NCBI RefSeq assembly: GCF_900696085.1
Contig: NZ_CAADFC020000016.1
Coordinates: 1 to 64,000 of the forward strand
Length of the DNA: 64,000 nt
Source: Bradyrhizobium ivorense
GTDB lineage: Bacteria > Pseudomonadota > Alphaproteobacteria > Rhizobiales > Xanthobacteraceae
Direction: 5' to 3'
The notes under the pieces were generated by a model. It was not told the DNA's origin. It was given only the letters and a program-made list of their open reading frames with translations, and made no database searches. The translations under genes were made by a program, and so were the position numbers. Positions 25,918 through 34,103 of this stretch are shown here, piece after piece. The stretch's first letter is position 1, and each line of letters starts with the position of its first letter.

Positions 25918-25965
25918 TGAGGGGGCACGGTTGAACGGCGCAAGCGCGCCGCGTACAACTGCAGC

Positions 25966-27291
25966 ATGGCTAACAACACCGACGTGAAATCGCAGCTGAC
26001 GCCCGAGGCCAATCTGCTGGCGGCGCATCCGGGCGCCACCGGCATCTTGACCGTCGACCTCGACGCCATCATCGCCAACTGGCGCAAGCTGGAGAAGACC
26101 GCGGTACCGGCCGAATGCGCCGCCGTGGTCAAGGCCAACGCCTATGGCTGCGGCGCCGCCGAGGTTTCGCGGGCGCTCGCCAGAGCCGGCTGCAAGACCT
26201 TCTTCGTTGCCACCGTCGAGGAGGCCGCCGTGGTGCGCGCGGCGGTGCCGGAGGCGACGCTCTATTCGCTCGGCGGCTTCTTTCAGCAGACCGGTGAGTC
26301 CTACGCCAAGATCGACTGCAAGCCGGTGATCGGCGACCTCAACGAGCTCGCCGAATGGGACGTGTTCTGCCGCCGCTCCGGCTGGTCCGGCGGCGCCGCG
26401 ATCCATATTGATACCGGCATGAACCGGCTTGGCCTGACCGTCAGCGAGGCGCAGGGCATCATCCCGCGCATCAATGCCGGCGACCACGGCATCACGCTGG
26501 TGATGAGCCACCTCGCCTCCGCCGAGCTGCTCAACAATCCCGCCAATGCAAGACAGCTGGCGGCCTTCCGCGAGATCGCGAGCCTGTTCACCGGCGTGCC
26601 GGCGTCGCTGGCCAATTCCTCCGGCGTCTTCCTCGGCGCCCAGTTCCAGTTCGAGATCGTGCGGCCGGGCGCTGCGCTCTACGGCGTCAATCCGACGCCG
26701 GAAGCCAGCAACCCGATGCAGCAGGTGGTCGACCTCAAGGCGCGCATCGTGCAGATCCGCAACATCGACCGTGGCGAGACGGTCGGCTATGGCGGCACCT
26801 GGACCGCGCGGCGGCCGACCCGGCTTGCGATCGTCGCCGCCGGATATGCCGACGGCTATTTCCGCGCCGCCAGCGCCAATGACGGTACCCGCGGCGCCGA
26901 GGTCGTGGTCGCCGGCAAGCGCTGCCCGATCGCAGGCCGCATCTCGATGGACCTGACCGCGGTCGACGTCACCGATCTCGACAAGAGCGCGGTGCGGCGC
27001 GGCCAGATGGTGACGCTGATCGGCGAAGGCATCACCGTCGACGAGGTCGCGCATCATTTCGGCACCATCGGCTACGAGGTGCTGACCAGCCTCGGCCGTC
27101 GCTTCGTGCGGATCTACAAGGGCGGCGAAGCCGTCGCCGCGAAGGACGAGCCGGCGAAGCCCGCCGAGCCGGTCGCGCCTCCGGCGGCGGCAGCCGCCGC
27201 GCCTGCGGTCCCTCCGGCCTTGCCTGAAGCACCCGCCATGCCGGCAACCCCGGCCGCGCCGCCGCCACTGCCGTCCAGCGCAGCAAGCTGA
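25966..27291 (+). CDS. alr: Alanine racemase with extra C-terminal Ala/Pro-rich tail
   Basis: PLP enzyme making D-alanine for peptidoglycan. PLP lysine K56 in VVKANAYGCGA, and the catalytic tyrosine in VGYGGTW (about Y275). The catalytic fold ends near RRFVRIYKGG (about 387). The last ~55 residues are a low-complexity Ala/Pro/Lys tail not needed by the family. 48 bp after dnaB. Confidence 0.95.
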   Translation: MANNTDVKSQLTPEANLLAAHPGATGILTVDLDAIIANWRKLEKTAVPAECAAVVKANAYGCGAAEVSRALARAGCKTFFVATVEEAAVVRAAVPEATLYSLGGFFQQTGESYAKIDCKPVIGDLNELAEWDVFCRRSGWSGGAAIHIDTGMNRLGLTVSEAQGIIPRINAGDHGITLVMSHLASAELLNNPANARQLAAFREIASLFTGVPASLANSSGVFLGAQFQFEIVRPGAALYGVNPTPEASNPMQQVVDLKARIVQIRNIDRGETVGYGGTWTARRPTRLAIVAAGYADGYFRAASANDGTRGAEVVVAGKRCPIAGRISMDLTAVDVTDLDKSAVRRGQMVTLIGEGITVDEVAHHFGTIGYEVLTSLGRRFVRIYKGGEAVAAKDEPAKPAEPVAPPAAAAAAPAVPPALPEAPAMPATPAAPPPLPSSAAS

Positions 27292-27321
27292 GCCAATGCA
27301 CCTTCGCGATCGTGTGTTGGC

Positions 27322-28092
27322 ATGAAGATCGCGACCTTCAACATCAACAACGTCAACCGCCGGCTGCCCAACCTGCTGCGTTGGCTGAAGGCGGCGAAGC
27401 CCGACGTCGTCAGCCTGCAGGAATTGAAGGCTTCCGACGCCGAGTTTCCCGCGGCCGCCTTCGAGCGGGCCGGCTACGGCGCGGTGTGGCAGGGCCAGAA
27501 AACCTGGAACGGGGTCGCCATCCTCGCTCGCAAGGCCGAGCCGGTCCTGATCCGCACCGCCCTGCCCGGCGACCGCGACGACCATGAGGCGCGCTACATC
27601 GAGGCCGCGGTGCGCGGCATCGTCGTCACCAGCCTTTATTTGCCGAACGGCAATCCGCAGCCCGGACCGAAATTCGACTACAAGCTCGCCTGGTTCAAGC
27701 GGCTGCGCGCGCATGCTGCGACACTGCTGAAGCAAGACGTCCCGGTCGTGCTCGCCGGCGACTACAATGTCGCCCCGACGCCGTTCGACATCTACCCGAC
27801 GCGCTCCTGGGACAAGGACGCGCTGATCCAGCCGAAGAGCCGCGCCGCGTTCAAGGCGCTGGTCGATCAGGGCTGGTGCGATGCGATCCGCACGCTGCAT
27901 CCGGATGATCCGATGTTCACCTTCTGGGACTACAAGCGCAACCGCTGGCCGCGCGACGCCGGTTTGCGGCTCGATCATCTGCTGCTCAGCCCCGCCGTGG
28001 CGGCGCGGCTCGCCAAAGCCGGCGTTGACCGCGCGATGCGCGGCGAAGACGGTGCAAGCGATCACGCGCCGGCCTGGGTGGTGCTGAAGTGA
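27322..28092 (+). CDS. xthA: Exodeoxyribonuclease III (AP endonuclease)
   Basis: Base-excision-repair nuclease of the Mg-dependent ExoIII/APE family. Visible motifs are KIATFNINNVN (Asn), SLQELK (metal-binding Glu), LYLPNG, GDYNVAPTPFD and the C-terminal LRLDHLLLS and SDHAP. 256 residues. 30 bp after alr. A DNA-repair gene at the left border of the accessory segment. Confidence 0.95.
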   Translation: MKIATFNINNVNRRLPNLLRWLKAAKPDVVSLQELKASDAEFPAAAFERAGYGAVWQGQKTWNGVAILARKAEPVLIRTALPGDRDDHEARYIEAAVRGIVVTSLYLPNGNPQPGPKFDYKLAWFKRLRAHAATLLKQDVPVVLAGDYNVAPTPFDIYPTRSWDKDALIQPKSRAAFKALVDQGWCDAIRTLHPDDPMFTFWDYKRNRWPRDAGLRLDHLLLSPAVAARLAKAGVDRAMRGEDGASDHAPAWVVLK

Positions 28093-28127
28093 TGCTGCAC
28101 CCGTTGCGCCGGCCTCGAGGGATCGAC

Positions 28128-28189
28128 GGCCCACCAGCTGGGCCGATTCATCCTTCGAGACGCGCGCAAGAGCGCGCTCCTCAGGATGA
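28128..28189. repeat. Palindromic intergenic repeats after xthA
   Basis: A small hairpin GGCCCA-CCAGC-TGGGCC (28128-28144) is followed by an element beginning TCATCCT and ending AGGATGA with an inner GCGCGC/GCGCGC pair (28148-28189). From memory, the TCATCCTTCGAGA...CAGGATGA form is a recurrent intergenic repeat of Bradyrhizobium and relatives. May also end the xthA transcript. Confidence 0.55.
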
Positions 28190-28235
28190 CGGGGTTGGTG
28201 TTCGTCTGATTCAACTGTCAAACAGCTAGCTCGGT

Positions 28236-28337
28236 GTCATCACCCGCGAAAGCGGGTGATCCAGTATTCCAGAGTCGCCAGTGCTTGAATCGAGAGGTCC
28301 CGGCGTACTGGATCGCCCGGTCGAGCCGGGCGATGAC
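28236..28337. repeat. Dispersed palindromic element, family A, copy 1
   Basis: Bounded by GTCAT/ATGAC. Left hairpin ATCACCCGC-GAAA-GCGGGTGAT, a central part with CCAGTA...TACTGG, and right hairpin ATCGCCCGG-TCGAG-CCGGGCGAT. Related copies are at 40895-41014 and 52468-52569. The middle AATCGA(G/A)AGG is shared by all three. Confidence 0.85.
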
Positions 28338-28425
28338 GGTTGTGGGTGGGGACGCAGCTTCGCATTCTCGCGACATGATTTGTCCGAGCTTTGCTCTTTC
28401 GTTCCGCCCTCTCCTTGATCAGAGG

Positions 28426-28532
28426 GCGCAGGGAAAGCCGGGTGCCGATTGCACCCATGGGCCCGGTGCAACAAAAAAGCACCGGGGGTAGGACCACAGG
28501 TGTAACCGGAAACAACCCGGCTTTCCCTGCGC
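28426..28532. other. Folded multi-hairpin intergenic element (possible structured RNA or repeat)
   Basis: GCGCAGGGAAAGCCGGGT (28426-28443) is exactly complementary to 28515-28532. This 18-bp stem encloses a second stem CCCGGTGC/GCACCGGG (28462-28469, 28479-28486) with an A-rich loop AACAAAAAA, plus a small GGTGC/GCACC hairpin (28441-28455) that competes with the inner end of the long stem. A run of GCTTTTTTG-like sequence occurs further on (about 28569-28580). From memory this sequence recurs in Bradyrhizobium genomes and is often mis-called as a protein gene. Confidence 0.7.
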
Positions 28533-28852
28533 GATGGGTTACGGCTTATACGTGCTTACCCCGGCGAGACTGGGCTTTTTTGTCACCGCTTTCGCAAAAG
28601 CGCTTGCGCGTTTTGCGAGAGGACACCTGCCACTAGGGCGTCAGGCCTGCACGACTTCACCGTCCGCCTCGCATGCTGTCGTCACTGACATGCGAAACGT
28701 CCACCGCATCTCACCACGACGCTATGACGATGCGCAGCGCCCCTCGATCGGGTGAGACGGACGAACCATACATCTGACTTGCCCTTCCGAAAAAGCGAAA
28801 TATTTTTGCCGTGGGGACTTGACCTACAGGTGGGGGCAAATCAACGCGCAGC

Positions 28853-28971
28853 GTGGGATGGGTAGCGCCAACGGAGCCGCGCTGCGCGGGACCGATGATA
28901 AACTCGGCGAAATCCATCGGCGGATCTGCGGCCCGAAATGATGGGTTTCGCTGCGTTCTGCCCACCCTACG
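28853..28971. repeat. Dispersed GGGTGG-type repeat, diverged copy
   Basis: TGGGATGGGTAGCGCCAACG on the left and GGGTTTCGCTGCGTTCTGCC plus CACCCTACG on the right form a long imperfect inverted repeat. It resembles the tight hairpin at 43646-43730 (GTAGGGTGGGTTAGC family). It lies directly before the TauE gene. The segment 28533-28852 between this and the folded element shows no gene I can support. Confidence 0.55.
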
Positions 28972-29049
28972 GAATTGCGGCAGGTTGACGCGTCCGCCAC
29001 GAGGTCCACACTCCTCGATCCCAAGGAATCAAGCCGGGAGCAGCTCGCG

Positions 29050-29775
29050 TTGGGCTATGTCTTCGTCCTGATTGTCGGCCTGTTCGCCGGCACCATCGCC
29101 GGCGTCGTCGGCACCGGCTCGTCGATCATGCTGATGCCGGTGCTGGTCTATCAGTTCGGACCGAAGCAGGCGGTGCCGATCATGGCGGTCGCCGCGGTGA
29201 TGGCCAATCTCTCGCGCATCCTCGCCTGGTGGCGCGATGTCGACTGGCGCGCCTGCGCGGCCTACTCGGTCACCGGCATCCCTGCGGCTGCGCTCGGCGC
29301 GCGCACGCTGCTTGCGCTGCCCTCCCACGCCGTCGACGTCGCGATCGGCGTGTTCCTGATCGCGATGGTGCCGGTGCGGCACTGGCTGGCGCGGCACCAG
29401 CTCAAGGCCAATCTGTTGCACATGATGATCGGCGGCGCCGTGATCGGCTATCTCACCGGGATCGTGGCCTCGACCGGTCCGCTCAGCGTACCGCTGTTCC
29501 TGTTCTACGGCCTGACCAAGGGCGCCTTCCTCGCCACCGAAGCGGCGAGCTCGCTCGGGCTCTATCTGAGCAAGTCGGTGACCTTCGAGCGTTTCGGCGC
29601 GCTGACCGCGGACGTCGCCTTCAAAGGCCTGATCGCCGGCGCCTCGCTGATGGCGGGGGCCTTCATCGCAAAACGCTTCGTGCTGCATCTGAAGCCCGAA
29701 GCATTCCGCCTGATCATGGACGGCATCATGCTGGCGGCGGGCGTCGCGCTATTGTGGTCGGCAATGGCGTCGTAG
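29050..29775 (+). CDS. TauE/SafE (sulfite exporter-type) membrane permease
   Basis: About 241 residues with eight hydrophobic segments. The N-terminal GLFAGTIAGVVGTGSSIMLMPVL is the TauE/SafE repeat signature, repeated in the second half as GYLTGIVASTGPLSVPLF. The family exports sulfite or organosulfonates, but many members are uncharacterised. TTG 29050 is preferred because GGGAG (29036-29040) lies 9 bases upstream. A longer TTG start at 28975 would begin at the edge of a repeat and add 25 residues unlike the family. Confidence 0.85.
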   Translation: MGYVFVLIVGLFAGTIAGVVGTGSSIMLMPVLVYQFGPKQAVPIMAVAAVMANLSRILAWWRDVDWRACAAYSVTGIPAAALGARTLLALPSHAVDVAIGVFLIAMVPVRHWLARHQLKANLLHMMIGGAVIGYLTGIVASTGPLSVPLFLFYGLTKGAFLATEAASSLGLYLSKSVTFERFGALTADVAFKGLIAGASLMAGAFIAKRFVLHLKPEAFRLIMDGIMLAAGVALLWSAMAS

Positions 29776-30135
29776 GCACACAGGCATGTCGTAATTCTAC
29801 GGGGGTTTTGCGCATCGAATGCTGTGTACCCCGAAAGAGCCGTGCTGAGCGCTCATCTCCCGTTGTTCCCCGGATTGCCTGCATCCGGCCGCTGCGCTTA
29901 TGACAGCTTCATTACATGCACTCGATCGTTTGCGGACAAGAACTTTGCTCTAGCAGGCATCACAGGGTTGATCGACGACCCGGATGCGAATCCCGAGAGA
30001 AAGGCGACACAAGGTGCGCGATCGAGCGCGCATCTCAACGTCTGATGTCGGCCTGCCGGATTCGGGATCGCACGTCGAAGTATTGGGACCAGCGGGTTGT
30101 CGGAACCCGCGACAGGCGGGAAAGGCAGGCGCGCG
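29776..30135. other. Intergenic region after the TauE gene
   Basis: 360 bases with no supported gene. It contains a 7-bp hairpin GCGGGTT-GTCGG-AACCCGC (30092-30110) shortly before the next small gene. The segment 29805-29965, which would read through without a stop as a short peptide, may be a remnant of a dispersed sequence rather than a gene. Confidence 0.5.
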
Positions 30136-30423
30136 ATGCGCAAGATGATGATGACGATTGCGGCGATCGCGACATTCGCTGTTGCTGGTGCGGCCTCTTG
30201 GCCGACAGCAAAGCCCGATGTCGCGCAGTTCGGCGACAGCGTCTACGAGACGATCTGGGTCTGGCGCATTCCGGCCTACGCCGACAATCCGTCCTGGCGC
30301 GTTCGCTGGAGCTGGACCGATCCGCTGCGCGCGCAGGCAAGATGCTGCCGGGCTCTGCCGACGAATTTGGCGCCGCGCGAGGATTCGCCGCTGCTGCTGT
30401 CCGTGCGAGACATCCGCGTTTAG
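30136..30423 (+). CDS. Small exported protein of unknown function (95 aa)
   Basis: MRKMMMTIAAIATFAVAGAA is a convincing signal peptide. The mature part has an aromatic cluster (YETIWVWRIPAYADNPSWRVRWSW) and two adjacent cysteines near the C-terminus. ATG 30136 has only a weak GGCAGG site. Family not recognised. The aromatic-rich mature region argues for a real product, but no neighbour supports a function. Confidence 0.45.
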   Translation: MRKMMMTIAAIATFAVAGAASWPTAKPDVAQFGDSVYETIWVWRIPAYADNPSWRVRWSWTDPLRAQARCCRALPTNLAPREDSPLLLSVRDIRV

Positions 30424-30649
30424 ACGCTTCGGCCGCGACGCCAACCACACAGCATGTCCGACGGCGGCTCGAAAGCGCCGAACGCCCGAACAACGAGTTC
30501 CCGCGCACCGAAGCGCATTTGATTCAAATTCGCGCTGTAGTTGAACTTACTTTTTATCCTTAACCAGAAACCCGATCTTTAATTTACATCTGCAAGATGC
30601 GGTTTACCTTGTCTCCGCGAACGCAAGCGGATTCAGGGACAACAACAAG

Positions 30650-31264
30650 ATGCGCCAGTTAAGCCTCACGCTGTCATTGGCCTTCTTTCTCACCGCACCA
30701 GCCTTGAGCGTCGCCGCAGACGATACGAAACCGGGCCAACCGGGTTCGGCCGTCGCCGCCAATCGCGTTGCGTGTTCCCTGCAACCGAAAGCTGAGGAAC
30801 CGTCCGATCCATCGTCGACCTCGGCGATCCCGCGCGCTGAAAAGTTCATCGCGCGGGAACATTTCAAGGAAGACATCGCCTCGAGCGCTTCGGTGAAGAT
30901 CTCCTGGCTGGGTGCGACCTTCGCGCAACGCTTCACAAACAAGGTTGAGGACGATATCGGCGGCGCATCGTTGCAGACCTACGTGCTGGGCGCGGCCTCG
31001 AGCGACAAGGAGATCCTGGCCAGACTGGGTGCGAGCCACGAGAGCAGATTGGCGGACGTCTGGTGCGCGTTGAAGCGGCAGCCCAACGGCAATAGCGGCC
31101 CGCTGGAGATCAACGCCAAGCCGAACGTGTTTTACGTCCGCGATCTCACGGGCGAGCTGGGGGCCGTCGATGTACTCTGGGGCGGCGTCGGATGGGAGAT
31201 CGGCGCAAGCCCGGTCAGCGACAAGCCGCGATGGCCGGCCGGAACACGGGTGTTCTCCCGCTGA
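30650..31264 (+). CDS. Exported protein of unknown function (204 aa)
   Basis: Signal peptide (about 1-22, ending SVAA). The mature part starts with a disordered Pro/Ser segment, then a globular region with REHFKEDIASSASVKISWLG and two cysteines (about C42 and C138). The ending VGWEIGASPVSDKPRWPAGTRVF looks like a folded C-terminus. The 226 bases upstream are unusually AT-rich for this genome and probably hold the promoter. No family recognised; convergent with the DUF5107 gene. Confidence 0.6.
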   Translation: MRQLSLTLSLAFFLTAPALSVAADDTKPGQPGSAVAANRVACSLQPKAEEPSDPSSTSAIPRAEKFIAREHFKEDIASSASVKISWLGATFAQRFTNKVEDDIGGASLQTYVLGAASSDKEILARLGASHESRLADVWCALKRQPNGNSGPLEINAKPNVFYVRDLTGELGAVDVLWGGVGWEIGASPVSDKPRWPAGTRVFSR

Positions 31265-31312
31265 TTGCCGTCCTTCGAGGGCTCGAAACATGAAGCTGCG
31301 TCGCCGACGAAG

Positions 31313-32752
31313 TCATTTGACCTGCGTCTCCGCCGCGATCAATGGCTTGCCGTCCGCGCTGCGGATCGTCAGCTGCACCGGCTCGCCACGGACCGCGGAG
31401 GCAAGCGGCGCAACGATGCGGTTTCCGTTGTTCGGGTCCGACATCACGGTCTCATTGAACAACACCGCATCGCCCCGTTTCAGCGTCACCAGAAGCGGTG
31501 CCTCCGCTACGATGCTGAAGAACTGCAGCCTGACGGCGGACCGATCGGCCGTAAGATTGATCAGGATGTTCTCGTTCGCCTGCGTCACGTCGCTCATGCC
31601 GACGGTCGGGCTGTAGGTCTCCGCGACGGAAACCTCGCCCGAAGCCGGCAAGCGCGCGGGATGGAAGAACTGGTCGGTGACGCCGGCCCACAACTCGACA
31701 TAGGGCTGCGCTTCGGTCGGGGCCCTGCGCGGATCGCCTGCGTCGGTGAACGAGGGAAATCCCCATGTCCACATCTTCAAGCCGCGCGTGACCTGATTGT
31801 CGGCGATGCGGAAAATCCCTTCCTCGTTGTCGTGGTTGATCACGCCCCAGAAGTTGCCTCCCTGCATGTCGGGCGCGGCATAGGCGATGCCCATCGACGG
31901 CCAGTTCTTGAACCAGCGCAGCTGTTCGAAGCGGTAGCTGCCCGCCCCCGCGCGCGCATCGCCCGCGGCAATGTTCGCCGACCATGCCGGCGTGACATAG
32001 GCCGCGACCGGCGCGATGATCTCGGCGCCGGCCGTGGTCCGCGGATGGTCCGGATCGGATCCCGGCGCCAGCGTGGTGCAGGTCCAGTACTCATATTCGA
32101 TCGATCTGGAGTGCGTGTTCCGCAGCACGAGGCGCGCATCGAGCGCGGCGCGATCGGCCTTCAGCGTGACGTAATACGTCGCCGCGATGCCGCTCTCGCC
32201 GGTGAATTTCTTCGGAGCCGCGGCATAGGCGAAATCGTCCCGGATCGACATCGCCACCGTCACTTCGGAAGATGTCTGCGTCACGACCCGAAAATCCCAC
32301 GGTTTCAGCCAGGTGCGGCCGTGCTCGGGATCCGGAAAGGTCGGGAAGATGCCGCCATACACCATCATCCAGTCGTAATAGAAATTTCCGGCCTTCATGC
32401 CGTAGGGCACGCCAACCTCGGTGCGGTAGAGCTGCTCGTGACCGGTCGGCTTGTAGATGATGGACAGGATGCGTCCGCCGAATTCGGGCACCAGGGTGAC
32501 CTTCAGATAGCGGTTCTCGAGCACCTGGGCGCGGAACGTGCGGTCGACGATGACGCTCTTGTCGAGCGAGCCATCGACAAAGCCGTCGTCGGCCGTGGTG
32601 GCGTATTTGACCGTGCTCCAGGAGATGGTCCGTTCGCTCAGCGACACCGGCTCCGGCGCATCGGCACGCGCGAGCGCCGAACTTGTGCAGATCGCCAAGG
32701 CCAGAGCGATTGCGAGGCGAAGGCGGGTCTTTGCGAAACCATCAGGTGCCAT
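31313..32752 (-). CDS. Exported DUF5107 protein
   Basis: Signal peptide (about 1-30, ending LARA), then a DUF5107-type beta-sandwich: LENRYLKVTLVPEFGGRILS is the characteristic strand-turn motif, followed by KPTGHEQLYR. DUF5107 is related to carbohydrate-binding and galactose-mutarotase-like folds, so interaction with a glycan is plausible, but no catalytic residues are known for it. 479 residues from ATG 32752, chosen because AAGAG lies about 9 bases upstream; a GTG six codons earlier is possible. It is divergent from the RNA ligase gene. Confidence 0.75.
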   Translation of the reverse strand: MAPDGFAKTRLRLAIALALAICTSSALARADAPEPVSLSERTISWSTVKYATTADDGFVDGSLDKSVIVDRTFRAQVLENRYLKVTLVPEFGGRILSIIYKPTGHEQLYRTEVGVPYGMKAGNFYYDWMMVYGGIFPTFPDPEHGRTWLKPWDFRVVTQTSSEVTVAMSIRDDFAYAAAPKKFTGESGIAATYYVTLKADRAALDARLVLRNTHSRSIEYEYWTCTTLAPGSDPDHPRTTAGAEIIAPVAAYVTPAWSANIAAGDARAGAGSYRFEQLRWFKNWPSMGIAYAAPDMQGGNFWGVINHDNEEGIFRIADNQVTRGLKMWTWGFPSFTDAGDPRRAPTEAQPYVELWAGVTDQFFHPARLPASGEVSVAETYSPTVGMSDVTQANENILINLTADRSAVRLQFFSIVAEAPLLVTLKRGDAVLFNETVMSDPNNGNRIVAPLASAVRGEPVQLTIRSADGKPLIAAETQVK

Positions 32753-32896
32753 GAACGACGCTCTTCGCACGGGAGCGGCGATCCTAGTCGACCCCGAGCG
32801 CTACAGAAAGTCCCGGTCCCCGCGCGCGGCCGCGGCAGCGCGCTTCCAAGTTGAATTCGGCGTCTCGTGCCGCTATGTCATCGCGCGGAGGTTGTT

Positions 32897-34012
32897 ATGC
32901 ATCCCGCGCGACAAATACCATTCGAGGATCTATTTGACGGTCTGGAGCAGGCCTGTGTGGCCGGCATGGTCGGGCAGCGCGACTGTCCGGCGGGACGCCG
33001 GCTGTACATCTACACCAACCGCTGCGTTTACGAGAACGGATGGGACCAGTTCTCGCTGCTGGCGCGCGGCCTGATCCTGCATCCGGCGTCAAGGCGGGTG
33101 ATCGCGACGCCGTTCCCAAAATTCTTCAACGCCGGCGAGCGCGGCCTGCCGATCCCGGCCCTGCCGTTCGAGGTGTTCGAGAAGGTCGACGGCTCGCTCG
33201 GCATCATCCACCATTTCGACGGCGCCTGGCGCGCCACGACCAAGGGCGCGTTCAATTCGCATCAGGCGCGCTGGATCGAAGACCGCCTCGCCGAGCGCGA
33301 CCTGTCGGCGCTGGTGCCGGGCACCACCTATCTGGTGGAGGCGGTCTATCCGGAAAACCGCATCGTGGTGCGCTACGAGGCGGCCGAGTTGGTGCTGCTC
33401 GCCGCCTATCGTGAGGATGGCTCGGAGATGACCGTCGACGAGCTCGGCGAAGTTGCGGCCGCAGTCGGCTGGCGGCTCGCGCGCCGCCACGCCTTTACCT
33501 CCTTCGTCGACCTCGCCGCCTACGCCAAGGGGCTGCCGAAATCGGAGGAGGGCTTTGTCATTCGCTTCTGCGACGGCCTCCGGCTGAAGGTCAAGGGCGA
33601 CGAGTATTCGCGCATTCATGCGCTGATCTCGCGCTGCACGCCGCTGGCGCTGTGGGAGATGATCTCGGCGGGCGACGATCTCGACGCCGTCAGGCGCGAC
33701 ATCCCCGAGGAGTTCTGGGGCGATTTCGACGCCATCCGCTCCGCACTGACCGGACGCATCGACGGCATCGTCGCCAAGGTGGCGGCGACCGCCGAGCGGT
33801 TCGCGTCCGCGACCGACAAGGACATCGGGTTGCAGCTGAGGTCGCTGGACCCGGACGTGCAGCCGCTGATCTTCAGCTGGCGCAAGGCCGGCAACAAGCT
33901 CGACGCGCGCGCGACGGCGAACCTGCACCGGATGATCCGGCCGACCAACAACGAGCTGCCGGGCTACGTGCCGTCCTATGCGATGCGACGGGTCGAAGAG
34001 GAAATGTCCTGA
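32897..34012 (+). CDS. T4 Rnl1-type RNA ligase
   Basis: ATP-dependent RNA ligase that should join 5'-phosphate and 3'-OH RNA ends. All nucleotidyltransferase motifs are seen: ARGLI (R57) and PKFFN (75-78) upstream of motif I; motif I EKVDGS with adenylated lysine K96; TKGAFNSHQ; motif III YLVEAVYPENRIV (E148); motif IV EEGFVIR (E218); motif V LKVKGDEY (K231, K233). A helical C-terminal domain of about 120 residues follows. The order RG...KFFN...KxDGS is that of T4 Rnl1, not Rnl2 or DNA ligases. ATG 32897 has a strong GGAGG (32887-32891). No end-healing kinase/phosphatase is fused; the next gene encodes an HD phosphohydrolase. Confidence 0.87.
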   Translation: MHPARQIPFEDLFDGLEQACVAGMVGQRDCPAGRRLYIYTNRCVYENGWDQFSLLARGLILHPASRRVIATPFPKFFNAGERGLPIPALPFEVFEKVDGSLGIIHHFDGAWRATTKGAFNSHQARWIEDRLAERDLSALVPGTTYLVEAVYPENRIVVRYEAAELVLLAAYREDGSEMTVDELGEVAAAVGWRLARRHAFTSFVDLAAYAKGLPKSEEGFVIRFCDGLRLKVKGDEYSRIHALISRCTPLALWEMISAGDDLDAVRRDIPEEFWGDFDAIRSALTGRIDGIVAKVAATAERFASATDKDIGLQLRSLDPDVQPLIFSWRKAGNKLDARATANLHRMIRPTNNELPGYVPSYAMRRVEEEMS

Positions 34013-34086
34013 GTCGCGAAGGGACCAACTCGCCGGCTGTGCGAGACGCAAAGCCCCCGCATGGAGCTAGACGCGCGGCTGAAAAT

Positions 34087-34101
34087 GTTCTACATTTGTT
34101 C
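34087..34101 (+). promoter_or_regulatory. LexA (SOS) box upstream of the HD-domain gene
   Basis: GTTC-TACATTT-GTTC matches exactly the GTTC-N7-GTTC direct repeat bound by LexA in alphaproteobacteria. It ends two bases before the ATG of the HD gene, inside a short AT-rich stretch in an otherwise GC-rich 91-bp gap after the RNA ligase gene. It would repress the HD/YwgA-like pair until DNA damage. The match is visible; regulation is inferred. Confidence 0.72.
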
Positions 34102-34103
34102 TC

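Noticed and set aside
22177..28221. Very long minus-strand open frame (about 2,000 codons) opposite cfa, dnaB, alr and xthA
   Set aside because: It is antisense to four well-supported genes, has no family-like motifs and is explained by GC-rich third positions suppressing stops on the opposite strand.
28391..28636. Short proteins reading through the folded element near 28.5 kb
   Set aside because: The frame runs through inverted-repeat DNA, lacks a good ribosome site and has arginine/proline-rich low-information sequence; a structural element explains it better.
29803..30045. 73-codon reading frame after the TauE gene
   Set aside because: No ribosome site and no recognisable fold; probably non-coding repeat-derived sequence.
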